A DNA stretch of 64,000 nucleotides from the NCBI GenBank assembly GCA_050084515.1, contig CM114272.1, positions 57,412,001-57,476,000 on the forward strand, read 5' to 3'. Numbering within the stretch: position 1 is the stretch's first letter; each line of letters begins with the position of its first letter. The notes beneath the pieces were generated by a model. That model saw only the letters and a list, made by a program, of their open reading frames with translations. It had not been told where the DNA came from and made no database searches. The translations under genes were made by a program, and so were the position numbers. The stretch is from Blasia pusilla. Its lineage: Eukaryota > Marchantiophyta > Marchantiopsida > Blasiales. This document shows, one piece after another, positions 35,543-46,793 of this stretch.

Positions 35543-36985
35543 CCTTTACAGATTCCAAGCGCTCGTTATCAATAGGATACATACACCGAGCCAGATGGAT
35601 CCCCTCGACTCTTGTCGATACCAATCCAGTCGCGATAGACTACGGAAAAATCGAGAAGTTTGCTGAAGCTGAAATTTCGAAAGGTTAGAAACAATCCTCT
35701 TACGATTTTTTCGAACGTTTCGAAATTCACCTCCGTCTCCTCCGCTGCTGTCGTGATGTCTCTGCCCTGCCTCTAGCAACCGTCCACCTCGAGCAATTGA
35801 TCTTCTTCACTTCTGCTGGAAATTGAAATCACGTTTCTTCGGGTCTAATACTCTTTCGAGGTCTTCACACCGATTAGGTCCTGCTCAGATCTTCTCCCGA
35901 GGAATTCAATGCTCGCCTCCCTGCAAAAGCCTTTCATAATCCTTGTCCGCACTGTACTTCTCTTATTCGCTTCTCAATTTGTCGCTTCGTCCTATTGCCT
36001 CAATCGTCTGAGCACTTCCGTGGTCGCGTGATCTCGCTTCTCAATCCAAATCCTGCTCTAGATTCCGCGGAGTCAACCCTAACTCAGTCCAATACTTCAA
36101 AATAGACTTGCAACTACCTCCAATTCTCACCTTGCGACGTACTATATAATTCTTCTTCTCTTCCTCCACGTCTCTCTGTCTTCCTCGGCTCTTCTCGTAG
36201 CAAACCACAAGAATTGTGGAAAAAAATCCGACCTACCTTCCCCACTGTTCACTTGAAATCGCAAACTAACTCCTCGTTCCCGATGTTGTCCGCTTGCTCC
36301 TGATCCAGTCTGGCTTCTCCCTCTTTCCACTTCTTCTGCCTTCGCCTGCTTCCGATCACCTTCACTCACACTCGTTTACTCCCTGTCGGCTCTGCCGTGT
36401 TTGCCCGAGCCCTAAACACCAAGGAAAATTGAATTCCTCTAGTTTTCCTCTCCTGAATTGTCTAGAGCTCCGATTCCGAAGTAAGAGTATAATAAAAACG
36501 CTCGACTGTCGCTGGCTAATTCCCCTGTCCAAGTCCAACAACCAAACACACATCGGCACTCCACTGTTCGCCCCACGCCGCTGATCTCTCCTCCGATAAG
36601 TCCTTCTATTCGAGTCTCTTCTCCAACCTCTTCACGACTTCTCACTTTCTCTCTCCCATTCAAGACCGATTATCAAACCTCTTCACTACTTCTCAATTCC
36701 TCTCCCGCATAAGACCGATTGTAAATCGGAACTATCTGGACCTCCGCTCTCCATCAAAACTACGCCAGTGCCATGAAAACTGTTCGCCAGCTTCAGGAGC
36801 TGCGTATCGAGGGCTCCACAGTCCAGCGACCTACATAGATACTATTGTAATAAATATCTTCTCGGCTGATACTCGGAGGACTCCGCCCGAAAGCCTGCCC
36901 TGCCCAGCCCTGCCCTGCCACGTTATGAAATGGTCTCCCATCTCTCATACCATACTTTCTTCATTTCTTTCCCATGATCTCATCA
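35543..36985. other. Region upstream of the TANGO2-like gene
   Basis: This is pyrimidine-rich on the plus strand, with several short frames of biased composition and a short CCCTGCC repeat near 36895-36918. It probably holds the 5' untranslated region and promoter of the TANGO2-like gene. No second gene was recognised. Confidence 0.45.
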
Positions 36986-36991
36986 CGTCAC

Positions 36992-37055
36992 AAAAGAGGA
37001 TGGGAAACCCATCACGTTACAAAAGAGGGGTCATAGAGAGCCAAAAAATAGACCT
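36992..37055. repeat. 64-bp repeat shared with 7221-7284
   Basis: Partner of the repeat at 7221-7284. It lies 100 bases upstream of the methyltransferase-like frame. Confidence 0.75.
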
Positions 37056-37154
37056 CAAGAGGCCAGAGCCGGCCAGGGGAGAAAGAAGGGGGTTTTCCCT
37101 CCAACGATCAAAATCACCAACAACAGAGACAATATCAGCAACATTTAGAGAACT

Positions 37155-38228
37155 ATGACTACTACTAAGTGGGCCTCTAGCATTGGCGTCTCCAAGAACC
37201 CTAAACCCTCTCTTTCCACCGGTTCCGTTCCGTTGACGGGTCAAGAGCGAGTCTCCCTCTCCTCTCATTGGCTACCTTCTTTACATGTTCCCCCTCCACC
37301 CATTCCCGTCACCATCTCCGTCAGTCCACCGAGACTCTCTCGTTCCTTTCCCGGCAGGCCCTATAGGGGGTGCCCTTTTTGCTATTTCCGGGCTGGTTCA
37401 AGGCCAGATTCGGAATCGTCCGGGCGAGCGGGGAGAGAGGGTCGGACGAGGTCCTCTGCGAAAAAAACCCCACCACAGTCTGAGGTCATAGAGACCCCAA
37501 CAAGCCAACCGCAGACTCGGGAGAAGCGGAAGCGAGAGGCGCCAGGGTTGTCCCAAGGAGAATATAGTCCATCATCCTTGGGAAGACATAGAGAAACAAC
37601 GACCCGGACAAGCGTCATCCTTCAGTTCACGAATCTACTGGATGAGCTGAAAAGTTTCAGTTCTCAAGCGTCGACACCCGCCATCGACAAATTGACAACG
37701 TTGGGACGGAAGCTTCAACGAAATGGGCACGCTCCCTGGACAGTCCATGGGGTGGTCGAAGAGGTAGCGGTGGATCTCTTGATCGCTGATTTGCCCTCGG
37801 GGTTGCGATTGTGGGACGAGAATCCGTCCGACGGGGTCCCAGACTGGAATGTTCCCCTTTCTTATGACCAGATCGCGCTCCTGTTTTCCTTTGCAGACGC
37901 TTATCTGAGTGACAGGGGCTGCTTCTTAGTTTTGACTAGAGGGAGCGAGGACGAGCTTTTCAACCTCGAGTGCGTCAAGAGGTCGCTGAAGTGGAGGACG
38001 GCGCAATCGTGGATCATCAAGAACGAGTACCCACTCCGATCCGTGACGAGTCAAATTCGGGTAAGGCTCTATTCCTGTCTCCAGATTGTATTTCTCCGAC
38101 GTGTTGTTTTTGTCCGTGAGCAACCCGCCGAAGGCGCAGTTCTTTGGCTTAGAGCAGCCCTTGCTTACCGAGCAAGCAACCCGCCGCCGATGGGTTGCGG
38201 CTTTCGAACGCACGGGGAAAAAGCATAA
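37155..38228 (+). CDS. Methyltransferase-like ORF (possible MT-A70/N6- or N4-type), probably partial
   Basis: Open for 357 codons from an ATG at 37155. The first 130 residues are Ser/Pro/Arg-rich and low in conservation. The following part (residues about 155-300) looks folded: VDLLIADLPSGLRLWDE, then VPLSYDQIALLFSF, then DRGCFLVLTRG and KWRTAQSWIIKNEYPL. The order resembles amino-methyltransferases in which a hydrophobic strand leads to the Asp-Pro-Pro-Tyr catalytic loop. Here that loop reads Asp-Leu-Pro-Ser, so activity is doubtful. A GTAAGG near 38059 could be a donor, after which the frame may be intron. Downstream exons are not visible; AT-rich DNA begins at about 38360. It could be a captured or truncated gene. 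Confidence 0.4.
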   Translation: MTTTKWASSIGVSKNPKPSLSTGSVPLTGQERVSLSSHWLPSLHVPPPPIPVTISVSPPRLSRSFPGRPYRGCPFCYFRAGSRPDSESSGRAGREGRTRSSAKKTPPQSEVIETPTSQPQTREKRKREAPGLSQGEYSPSSLGRHRETTTRTSVILQFTNLLDELKSFSSQASTPAIDKLTTLGRKLQRNGHAPWTVHGVVEEVAVDLLIADLPSGLRLWDENPSDGVPDWNVPLSYDQIALLFSFADAYLSDRGCFLVLTRGSEDELFNLECVKRSLKWRTAQSWIIKNEYPLRSVTSQIRVRLYSCLQIVFLRRVVFVREQPAEGAVLWLRAALAYRASNPPPMGCGFRTHGEKA

Positions 38229-38359
38229 GCGCCTGCAACCCGTCGGATTCCGACGGGTTGCAGGTGGTAATGCGTTTTCCCTCTTCTCCACTCTAGTGGT
38301 TTTTATGTACTTTTTTTTTCCTTCCGGATGGATTTTTAATTATCCGTTTTCTATTTAAT

Positions 38360-41300
38360 TAAAAAAAAATCTGGTTGGCTCCTTGTTCGCTCCAAGGTCT
38401 ATACAAAGAAACAAGCGTGCGGGCCTTTGAGAAATGGGGGGAGAAATTAATTATTCATTAAACATATGAAAAGAAATATTTTTTTAGAGTGCCTGGAAGG
38501 ATCGTAACGTGTTGGTGTCCGTTTAAAATGTGGAGCTAAATCATGAAAAGGCTCATGATTTAAGAAGGGGTTCTACAATAATAACATAGATGTCTTATTT
38601 TTTGAATTTTTAAGATTATTTGAAAATGGAACATAATTTCATTTTTGATTTTAACTGGAGGTGATTATTTAGGACCCCAGATCTCCCCAAACATTGGGTC
38701 ACTAGATCTCTGAATTGAAGACTCTCACCTCAATTTGATTATTCTTACAAAAGCTAGGGTTATTGTTGACAAGGGTGCGTTTGTCCCACACAAATGCACC
38801 CTTGGAAGAGCATTCATACTAGGAGAAATCGTTTCATGTGAGGCTGTTACAACCGTTGTCATTTCATGTTGAGGTGTAACGAGATACCACCATGAGAATG
38901 CATGAGTGAGAATGAGAAAAAGGCTCATGCTTGACATGTATAAAAGATGGAAAACATGGGAGCATTTCTAGGTACAAACCAAGATTAGTAGTTAAAAGGC
39001 TACTCACAAACTTATGAAGTGGACTACACTTAAAACGAGCCTAGTTTGTTGTTGGTAATATTCCAAAATTTCTATACCATAAGTTATTTTCATGAAAATA
39101 ATTATTCTCTAGTGGTAATATTTGTTTCTCCTCCTCGATAAAATTGGGAGGTGCAGGAACTTGATGCAAATATACCTTTCCTTAACAAATCCCTTAACAA
39201 GGAGATCTATATGAAGATTCCTAAGCGATTGAAAAGAGAAGAAGACTAAAGTATGGTTTGTCTTTTGAAGAAGTAGATCTATTGTTTAAAAATATCTTTT
39301 TATAGTATTTTAAGGATGTGGTTTCAAAGATTTGATTCATTTCTACTAAAAAAAGCTACTTAAAATCAACAATAGATTCAAATGTTTGTACAATCAACAA
39401 CTAAGGATTTTTTTTTACTCTAGCCCTTATTTTTGTATGGTTTTACGGATGCCAATTGGAAAGAGACATCTACTCAATAAAGTCAACCATAAGGAATTGT
39501 TTCCTATTAAGTGGAGAAATAGTTTAATTCACAACGATTTTGCCAGTCCTAGAAACCGCTATGCAATCAAAATTTAGTGGCAACTTTGTGAGTGTTTCTC
39601 TCGTAACTTACTTGCAAAATTCAGGATTTGACTTGCAATTAGCAACTCCAATGCGGTTTGCAAGTCCCATTTTATTACACTTGTTGTGTAGTTGCAAATG
39701 GAAAACTTGCATTGGACTCACATTATTTTGCAAGGTTGCGACTACATTGTGAGCCAATTACAGTCTAGCTCAAAATTGTCTTGCAAATTTATTTTTTAAT
39801 CCAAGATTTATTTCATAGTTGTGAATAAATTTCCATTGAATGCGTTCAACATTTCAATCACATGAGACAAATGATACCAAAAAAGAGAAATCTTTTGAAT
39901 ATGGACCAATGTTGTTAAAAGAAAAAGGTTGTGCAATGCCATGAACGCCAGTGTCAAAAATTCTACCCACACCATTGGCATGCACTTGATGGGCCATACA
40001 TGGAGGGTCACATAAGGACCTTTAAATTGCCCACCTTGGTCTACTATTAATAGCCACCTAATCCTATGTGGCAACGCCTACTAAGGATAGGTCTCTTGTA
40101 TCCAGTGGATGTTGTATCCAACAAGGACCTTACAACGGCTAGACAATGTGTAAGGCGGATCTCCTTGTCCTCTTCCTCATCACCCTCGTTCTCAGAGCTA
40201 TTATTTGAATGGTCATTTCATCTTGCAAGCCAATCGGAGGAGGTATATGTATAGATATGAGACGATCAATGGTGACACAAATGCACACGTACCTATTGCC
40301 ACTCCTCTTCCATGGTGGGTCCACTAGGATAAAACATGTCATGTTCTACCATACACACAATGTGGTGTTAGTAACTCTACTAAAAATACCTAAGTAGAAA
40401 AAACTATATAAGTACCCTTCACTAAAATACCTAAATAGAAAAGACTACACGAGTACTAGATTTTCAATAACTTACCATTGATGTTTAGACATCCTGATTG
40501 GAGTAGGTAGACTTCTTCTCGGTTCTTTTGGCCCCGTCGCACATCATCAATGACCTCAAAGGTCGGGAACACCCCATACCTCATAAATTTTCTAAGTCAC
40601 TTACATACTAAATTAAGTCTTCTAAAGGTGGTGGTATTTCTAGTTTGTGAGTATGTTGTGAGCCTATTGCTAGTCTTAAATGAGTATTGTTGCAAGTATC
40701 CATTAGGAATATTATGCAAGTGTCATGCAAGTATCATGACTTGAAATTTTTTTTTCTAATACAAACGTGGGAAATCACAATTCTTTGCTGCTCCTAACAC
40801 TCACAAAATTAAAATTTCTTGAGTTCAAAGACTCACAAGACACTTTCACTTTTTGGTCTGCGCGAGTTCTAAGACTCACAACTGTTTGCAATCTCAAGTT
40901 TGCAACTTCATTGAGACCCATTTGGGTTTGTGACTCATCTCCAAATCTAAGAGCCGTAAAGTTTTCAAAAAGAAGTCACAAAGGGTGCAATTCAACCCCA
41001 CAAACAAATCTTTATATCCCAATTGACCTTCATCTACTCACTTTTTTCAATTTACCCCATTGGTCTACCTTCTTTCGAGTCTTTTCATGTACCCTCTAAC
41101 AATGCAGCGAGTAATGAGGATACTTGATACAATATGGAGGCGTTTGGTATTATCCCCAAAGTGTCGGAGGGTCCTTGAGCAAGATTAAACTAGGGAGACC
41201 TCATGATTTCCCCAATTTGCGAATTGCGTCCGCTTAGATTGCACGCAAGTTTTGTAGGCTAACGGTTTGAATGTTGGAGAATCCTCATAGAGGAAGGTGT

Positions 41301-42850
41301 TATGGCCATATACCCAATGTTATTTGTAGAGATGGGTGCGCATAGGAAGGCTGATTCCTACATCATTGCATATGGACGATGTCATGTAGGTCCAACATAG
41401 ATATAGAAGGCCTTGATTGTGATGGTTTGGTTCTTTGTTGATTTTTTGGCATAAGGTTGAGTAAATATTTGCATGCAAGTGTGTGCATGAGCATTCAATG
41501 GTTTGTATGCACAGGGATGTATTGGAAATACATCTTTTGAGATATGAGTGGATGGTAGTGAAACGTTTGAGGATGACATGGGAAAATATTGTGCACTTGT
41601 CCATGAGACCACAAATTAAAGTCAATTCTCCAATCCATGACCTTGCCACCACTGCGTCTCCTTAAGATCAAGGTTAACCAACCAATGTTGAGCACTAAAG
41701 TATGTCATGTTGAGTCCCACGTCACCAAATCCTATAGCAAGGGGGCGTATCATGTAGTCTAGGAGCGGAAGGATATATGTACCGTGTTCGACAAACATGG
41801 CCCCGTCCACTTAACTTGTCATTTGGTAGCTATAGAGCACTACCTAGAGTGTGATGCAACCCTATGGGGATGTCCCATTGTCCTTATACCATCCTTGTCG
41901 ATGAGCTTGTAGAGCTATGTGATAGGAGATACATAATGAAAGATTCAACTTTAGGTCCTAAGACGTGTCTTGGAGTATTGCGCTAGACAAGATAGTCATT
42001 GATGAGAGATGTGATGTGGATGGCTACCCCATCTTATTCTCATACATTGGTGCTATATATTGCCATGTTCTATGGAGTAAGTTGGAGTATACAACTCCAT
42101 CTTTCTCCGAGTATCTTTTGTCCATACGTGCAATTATTGTGAGAAACTCCTGTCATCGATTAACAATATATTGATGGTAATCTTTACCTTCAATATATTG
42201 TTAATTATATGTTGCAATAAAAGAGTTAGGTACATTCAATCATCCAATCACACTCTTGAGTGACAACATAAGCAATTTGGTTTGCAATTAAATGAATTTA
42301 ACATTTCCACCATTGCTACTAACACCATGGAGATAGGCAAGGAGATATTTTTTGATTATAAATGGGGAAGATCCATAAAAAAATATACATATTGTTAATT
42401 AATATGTAATAAAATATATGTTCTCCTTCATATTTTTTTTTACGAATTTTGCTATTTATTATCTCATTGGGATACTTAAATTCTAACTCCAAAATTTATT
42501 TCAATATGTAGGTCACCCATGCATACATCTAGAGGCCATCGAATGCATAATGAGTTGGAGAGTCTTTGCATGGTAGGGGATGCCCTTTTGTCCTCATCTT
42601 ATACACTCAGTAATATGATCCAACCCATCCAATACCCCCCACCTCACACCGCCCCTTGGGATCTTGCATCATTATATGCATCGTGTTTGCCAAGCCTTAA
42701 ATGGTTGCTTTAAAAAAACCATTCAGAGCATATTTATCCAATACTTGGAGGATCCTGCGCATATTGAAGGTAATATGATGACGCCTTGTAAATGTATCAT
42801 TGGTTGGGCAAGATGTATAGGTTTGCATAGAGGAGTGTGCGAGGTGTTGT
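38360..42850. other. AT-rich stretch without a recognised gene
   Basis: Short frames without domains. The region contains a strong hairpin at 42159-42205. Some phrases around 41860-42000 weakly resemble 53130-53290, suggesting an unidentified dispersed repeat. Confidence 0.5.
42159..42205. repeat. Near-perfect 22-bp inverted repeat
   Basis: 42159-42180 is inverted at 42184-42205 with one mismatch and a 3-base loop. The stem is AT-rich. Confidence 0.85.
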
Positions 42851-42972
42851 GCGCATATACATCGCTACACAACATACATCGTTGTCACCGAACACACACA
42901 CAAACACGCACGATCCCATGCTTACTCATGGCATCCAAACAATGAAACAAGAAGTACTAAAATATCTCCAAT
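42851..42972 (-). repeat. Direct repeat beside the 3' LTR-like core, distal copy
   Basis: It matches 43491-43591 in the same orientation (shared words GGAGATATTTTAGTACT and CATGGGATCGTGCG on the minus strand), with a 20-base GT-rich addition in this copy. A similar block follows the LTR-like core of relic copy 1 near 1370-1470. Confidence 0.75.
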
Positions 42973-43487
42973 TAAAGTAAGATCCAATCTCTCTCTACTC
43001 CATCTCACACCATAGCTCTCAAAGGTGTGCACTCTCTCTCATGTCAAACCAAACCCACTCTCCTAATGAGAGGGTTGGGTTACACTCACAAGGCAAGGGA
43101 TCATAGCTCTGCCGCCTCATGCCAAGAGGTTCAAAAAAGAGAGAATGAGCTCTCAAGCTCTCTCTCCTTGACGTATATCCCTCCCCCTCTCCCAAGCTCT
43201 CTCCATGTTAACCTATTCTCCCAAGTCACCTCCTTGGCTCTTGACCTGATGTAGGAGGTCAAGGGCCACTTAACAAAAATAGAAAGTTGATCATATACTC
43301 AAAATGGTACTCACTTAAAATAGTAAGTTCCTCAATATGGCTCCAAATGAGCCGAAACGAAGGGGAAACTTGCTCTCTCAGGTTTCCCGGGGCCTCACTA
43401 GGTCATCCTTGACCTATTGAGCCTATCCTCCACTACTCACGAAGGCGCTCTACTAGATCTCATCGATCTATCCTAAAAGACGTGACA
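42973..43487 (-). repeat. 3' LTR-like core of the gypsy element
   Basis: On the minus strand it starts TGTCACGTC and ends GATCTTACTTTA. It matches 52279-52781 almost base for base, with a short extra piece near 43390. The flanking direct repeats (42851-42972, 43491-43591) make the true LTR limits uncertain. Confidence 0.8.
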
Positions 43488-43490
43488 ATT

Positions 43491-43591
43491 GTCGTGCGGA
43501 TACACATCGCTACAGAACATACATCGCACGATCCCATGCTAACTCATGGCATCCAAACAACGAGACAAGGAGTACTAAAATATCTCCAATC
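43491..43591 (-). repeat. Direct repeat beside the 3' LTR-like core, proximal copy
   Basis: It follows a TTAAGGGGG purine tract on the minus strand (43592-43600), as expected for the start of a 3' LTR. Relic copy 3 has the same purine tract and then a related block. This suggests the LTR begins here and that the core is internal to it. Confidence 0.65.
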
Positions 43592-43800
43592 GCCCCCTTA
43601 ATTGGTGGTTAGGTCCCTCTAACTCCAGATAGCCCTCTATCCCTACCTACCACGACATACATCTCTAGGACGCTAAGAGCAGAAAGGTCGGATGCTCATG
43701 TGGCCCCATCGTTAGTCGCCTTCTTGTCATCCATGTCACAAAAAAAGTCAGAATCGAAACCTACCTAGTATCTCCTCTATGTACCTCTTGGATACATCCA

Positions 43801-44127
43801 TCATCCCCGAGGAACCCTAGTGAGAGATGGCGTCAGACATGTCATATGCCAACCTCTCGAACATCCATCACAAACTAGCATCGTGGCCGCACCGCGGGCA
43901 GAACCACACAACATACAACGCAAGCTTGCAGGAACTATTGTTAAGCTCGGATCTATTGTACCATCAATGTTAGGAAGGTGACATGGCGCACAATTACGCA
44001 CATGGTCCTTCCATACCATACCATCGCGTCCCTCCAGCAAGAGAACACCGGAGGGCAAAACGTCACGCACTCTCAGGATAGTGCATCTTGAAGTCACATC
44101 CAACGTCGTCGGTGCCGTTTGCTGCAA
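43801..44127 (-). pseudogene. Integrase C-terminal tail and PHD finger of the gypsy element
   Basis: The frame reads TLDVTSRCTILRVRDVLPSG and KDHVRNCAPCHLPNIDG, then a PHD finger: CMLC, eleven residues, CDGC, four residues, HMTC. The last zinc pair has decayed: a TGA falls just before the Trp and the next Cys appears as Tyr. PHD fingers bind modified or unmodified histone H3 tails. Attached behind an integrase, it could direct insertion, as chromodomains do in other gypsy elements. The frame differs from that of the integrase core, so a frameshift lies between 44277 and 44127. Confidence 0.75.
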
Positions 44128-44179
44128 GTAGACATAATATCCCTAATGAAACCTTTGGAGAGTTGGTCGATAACCACCA

Positions 44180-45030
44180 TCCCAAATAGTTGCATATCTC
44201 AACGTATCCTGATGTTGCGCAATCGCCATACCTTCTTCAACGCCATGGGCATCACTCTCTGAAACAATTCAGCCCTTTAAGAACATGCTCGCATCCATAC
44301 ATTTGGGTCATCATGGTCCAGCACCTCACCTGCATCTCGACAAATGGCCGAACGTAAATCCGGCTCTCGGCCATAAAGTAGCAAGTACGGTGAAAAAGAC
44401 GCTAAGGATGCTTGCATGCTGAATTTGTATCCTATCGCCAACCATGGCAACTGGAGGTCCCAATCTCCTAGGTGACCTCTCTGCAAGCCATACTTGCGTA
44501 AACCCCTCTTCACAACTCTCTCCGCTAATCCATCCGCCTCGGGATGATCTCGCGAAGGCGTGCGGTGGTCGATCAGTGCCTGATCACACAAGGCATGGAA
44601 CTCACCTCGAAACTCGGTACCCTATTCTGTCAACACCTCAACGGGTGCACCATAATGACTCAACACTCTATCAAGGAAGGCATACTCTACTCCCTCACTC
44701 ACTTTGTCAGGCAATGCAACCAACTCGATTCACTTCGAGAAGTGCTCGACCATCACCAACACATAATGATTGTGACGCTCTGTCAAAGGCAAAGGTCCTG
44801 CAAAATCCAAACTTCATCTATACCCTAAGCCCATGATTGTTAATGGATGCAAGTGTGGAGTCGGAGCATTGAACGATGCTCGGACCCGATCACACACCAT
44901 GCACTTGGTAACAAACTCTTGAACCTCACTATGCATGCCTCGCCACCAATACTGCATCTGGAGCAAGTTATACGTCCGCTTCACCCCAAAGTGACCCAAC
45001 TCCTTGTGGACATGCTACACTAGTCTTGCT
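44180..45030 (-). pseudogene. Gypsy integrase (zinc finger and DDE core), broken
   Basis: The zinc-binding start shows HVHKELGHFG and KCMVCDRVR. The catalytic core follows with SLDFAGPLP (first Asp), VLTE before a TAG where the second Asp is expected, and HPEADGLAERVVKRG containing the catalytic Glu. The tail is GDWDLQLPWLA and LLLYGREPDL. Two TGA codons and one TAG interrupt the frame and are each one transition from Trp or Gln. The frame is the same as for RT, so it belonged to one polyprotein. It inserts the cDNA into the genome. Confidence 0.85.
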
Positions 45031-45179
45031 CTCTGCAAAGGATGTGGCATTACGCGTACTCTACCATCCTCCCAAATCCTCAAAACATGTGTCCCCTCCC
45101 AATGGAACCGTCTTGCCCGCTATAGGATCCGATCCCGCTCTCTAGCACCCACAGTGCTAGCAACGCTGCCAATACAAAG

Positions 45180-45560
45180 GTACTCCAGGACTACTCCATC
45201 ATCATGAATATCTCGGCCACTTGTCAACTCCTCACTGGCCTCGGGATCCAAGGACTCTCCGCTAGAATATCAAAGGTACTCCAGACTACATAGCCCATCA
45301 TCATGAATATCTCGGCCACTTGTCAACTCCTCACTCGGCTCCCTCGGGATCATCACATCTTGGTTGACTCCCGCTAGACCTGAAAATCATAGTCCATCAA
45401 AGTCTCCAAGACTGGGTCTCCATCAAGCCAACATGCCTAACAGAAAGGACGCCCCCGACGTCGGTCTCCTCAAGATGGGCATGGAGCGTCAACTCTCTAC
45501 CCTGTCATCATGTTGGTTGAGCACCACTCCAAGCCCCAAATGCTTGCTCTCGAAAGGCGC
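45180..45560 (-). pseudogene. Degenerate RNase H region with a 100-bp duplication
   Basis: This is the position between RT and integrase where RNase H belongs. Only traces remain. A segment containing CATCATCATGAATATCTCGG is present twice, near 45197 and 45297, with the following 30 bases also shared. The duplication and loss of sequence explain why no RNase H frame survives. Confidence 0.5.
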
Positions 45561-46586
45561 TCATCCCTCAAGATGCCACTCAACGTGATCCACCTTGATC
45601 AGCAAGGTTAGTGGCTTCGCAATCAAACTGAATCCCTTGACGTACTGCCGATAGAAGTTCGCCAATCCCATGAATGCGCAAACAGGGCTCACATCTATAG
45701 GGCGTGGAATGCGTGAGATAGCCTCTACCTTTGTCAGGTGAACACCAAGGCCCCGTGGGTATATCGTATGACCCAAGTACTCAATCTGGTCGTAGAAGAA
45801 CTTGCACTTGCTTGGATGTAGCTTCAGCCCATGTAATTGCAATCGTCGGAACACCTCCTCTAGATGTCGCTCATGCTCCTCAACCATGGCGCTAAAGACC
45901 ACGATGTCATCAATATAACACCTAGCAAAATCCAGACCAGCCAAGATCCTATCCATGACCCTCTGAAACTCATCCGGGGCGTTCTTTAACCCAAATGGTA
46001 AGAACCGCCACTGGTACAAACAATCCTTCCCGTGAGGATCGATGCCCCAAAATGTGTGCTTCTGCCTGTCCTCTAATTTGATAGGCAGTTGATGGTATCC
46101 GGCTCTCAAATCCAATGAACTAAAGTCCTTTGCGTGACCAATCGGATCAAAGATCTCCTCAGGGGTGGGCCTGGCATACCTATCGAACTTTGTGTGCCGA
46201 TTGATAGGTAGCTTATCCTCACACATCCGCCTATCCGTCCAGTTGCCATGCACATCCTTCTTGGCGGGCATGAAAGTGGCAGATGCATACTCTCCATGCG
46301 ACATCTCCACTAGTCTTGATCCAACCAAGTCCTGGCTCCTACTCTGAATCAGAGCCCTCTCCATATCACTTTACATGTAGGGTCATCGGAAGATCGGCGT
46401 ATCACTGGACAACTCAATGCGGATCCCCGGTCCCTTCAGCATACCCAGATCCTCCATGCTAAATGCAAAACAACTCCTATAACTCCTAAGGAACAGATGT
46501 ATCTGACGCCGCTCTCCTCCTGTCAACTTAGGGCCCATATCTGGCTCCCAAGTCTCTGTCCTGACTACGTTAGGACTCTCCGGCAC
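45561..46586 (-). pseudogene. Gypsy reverse transcriptase
   Basis: Two pieces in one frame, split by a TGA and a TAA near 46366-46376. Motifs in order: CEDKLPINRHTKFDRY, FSSLDLRAGYHQLPI with the first catalytic Asp, WRFLPFGLKNAPDEFQRVM, ARCYIDDIVVFS with the catalytic Asp pair, and HPSKCKFF with YLGHTI. All catalytic residues seem to be present. The upstream part (PESPNVVRTETWEPDMG) continues in frame from the methyltransferase. It makes cDNA from the element RNA. Confidence 0.9.
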
Positions 46587-46793
46587 GGGTATCGGTGGTT
46601 GCTATGGTGCAACCCCGTCTCGAACAACAACACTCGGCCGCTCTCCTGCAGCCAACTGCAAACTCTGATCTCCTCCACGTGCAGTGTCCGGAACCACGCT
46701 CGATGTTGTGGCTATCATCTCCTGGCATACCTACAAAACATCCCAAGAAGTCCAAGGGTGTCTCTCTCGATCTCCCCTGGTGTGTAGGTCTCC

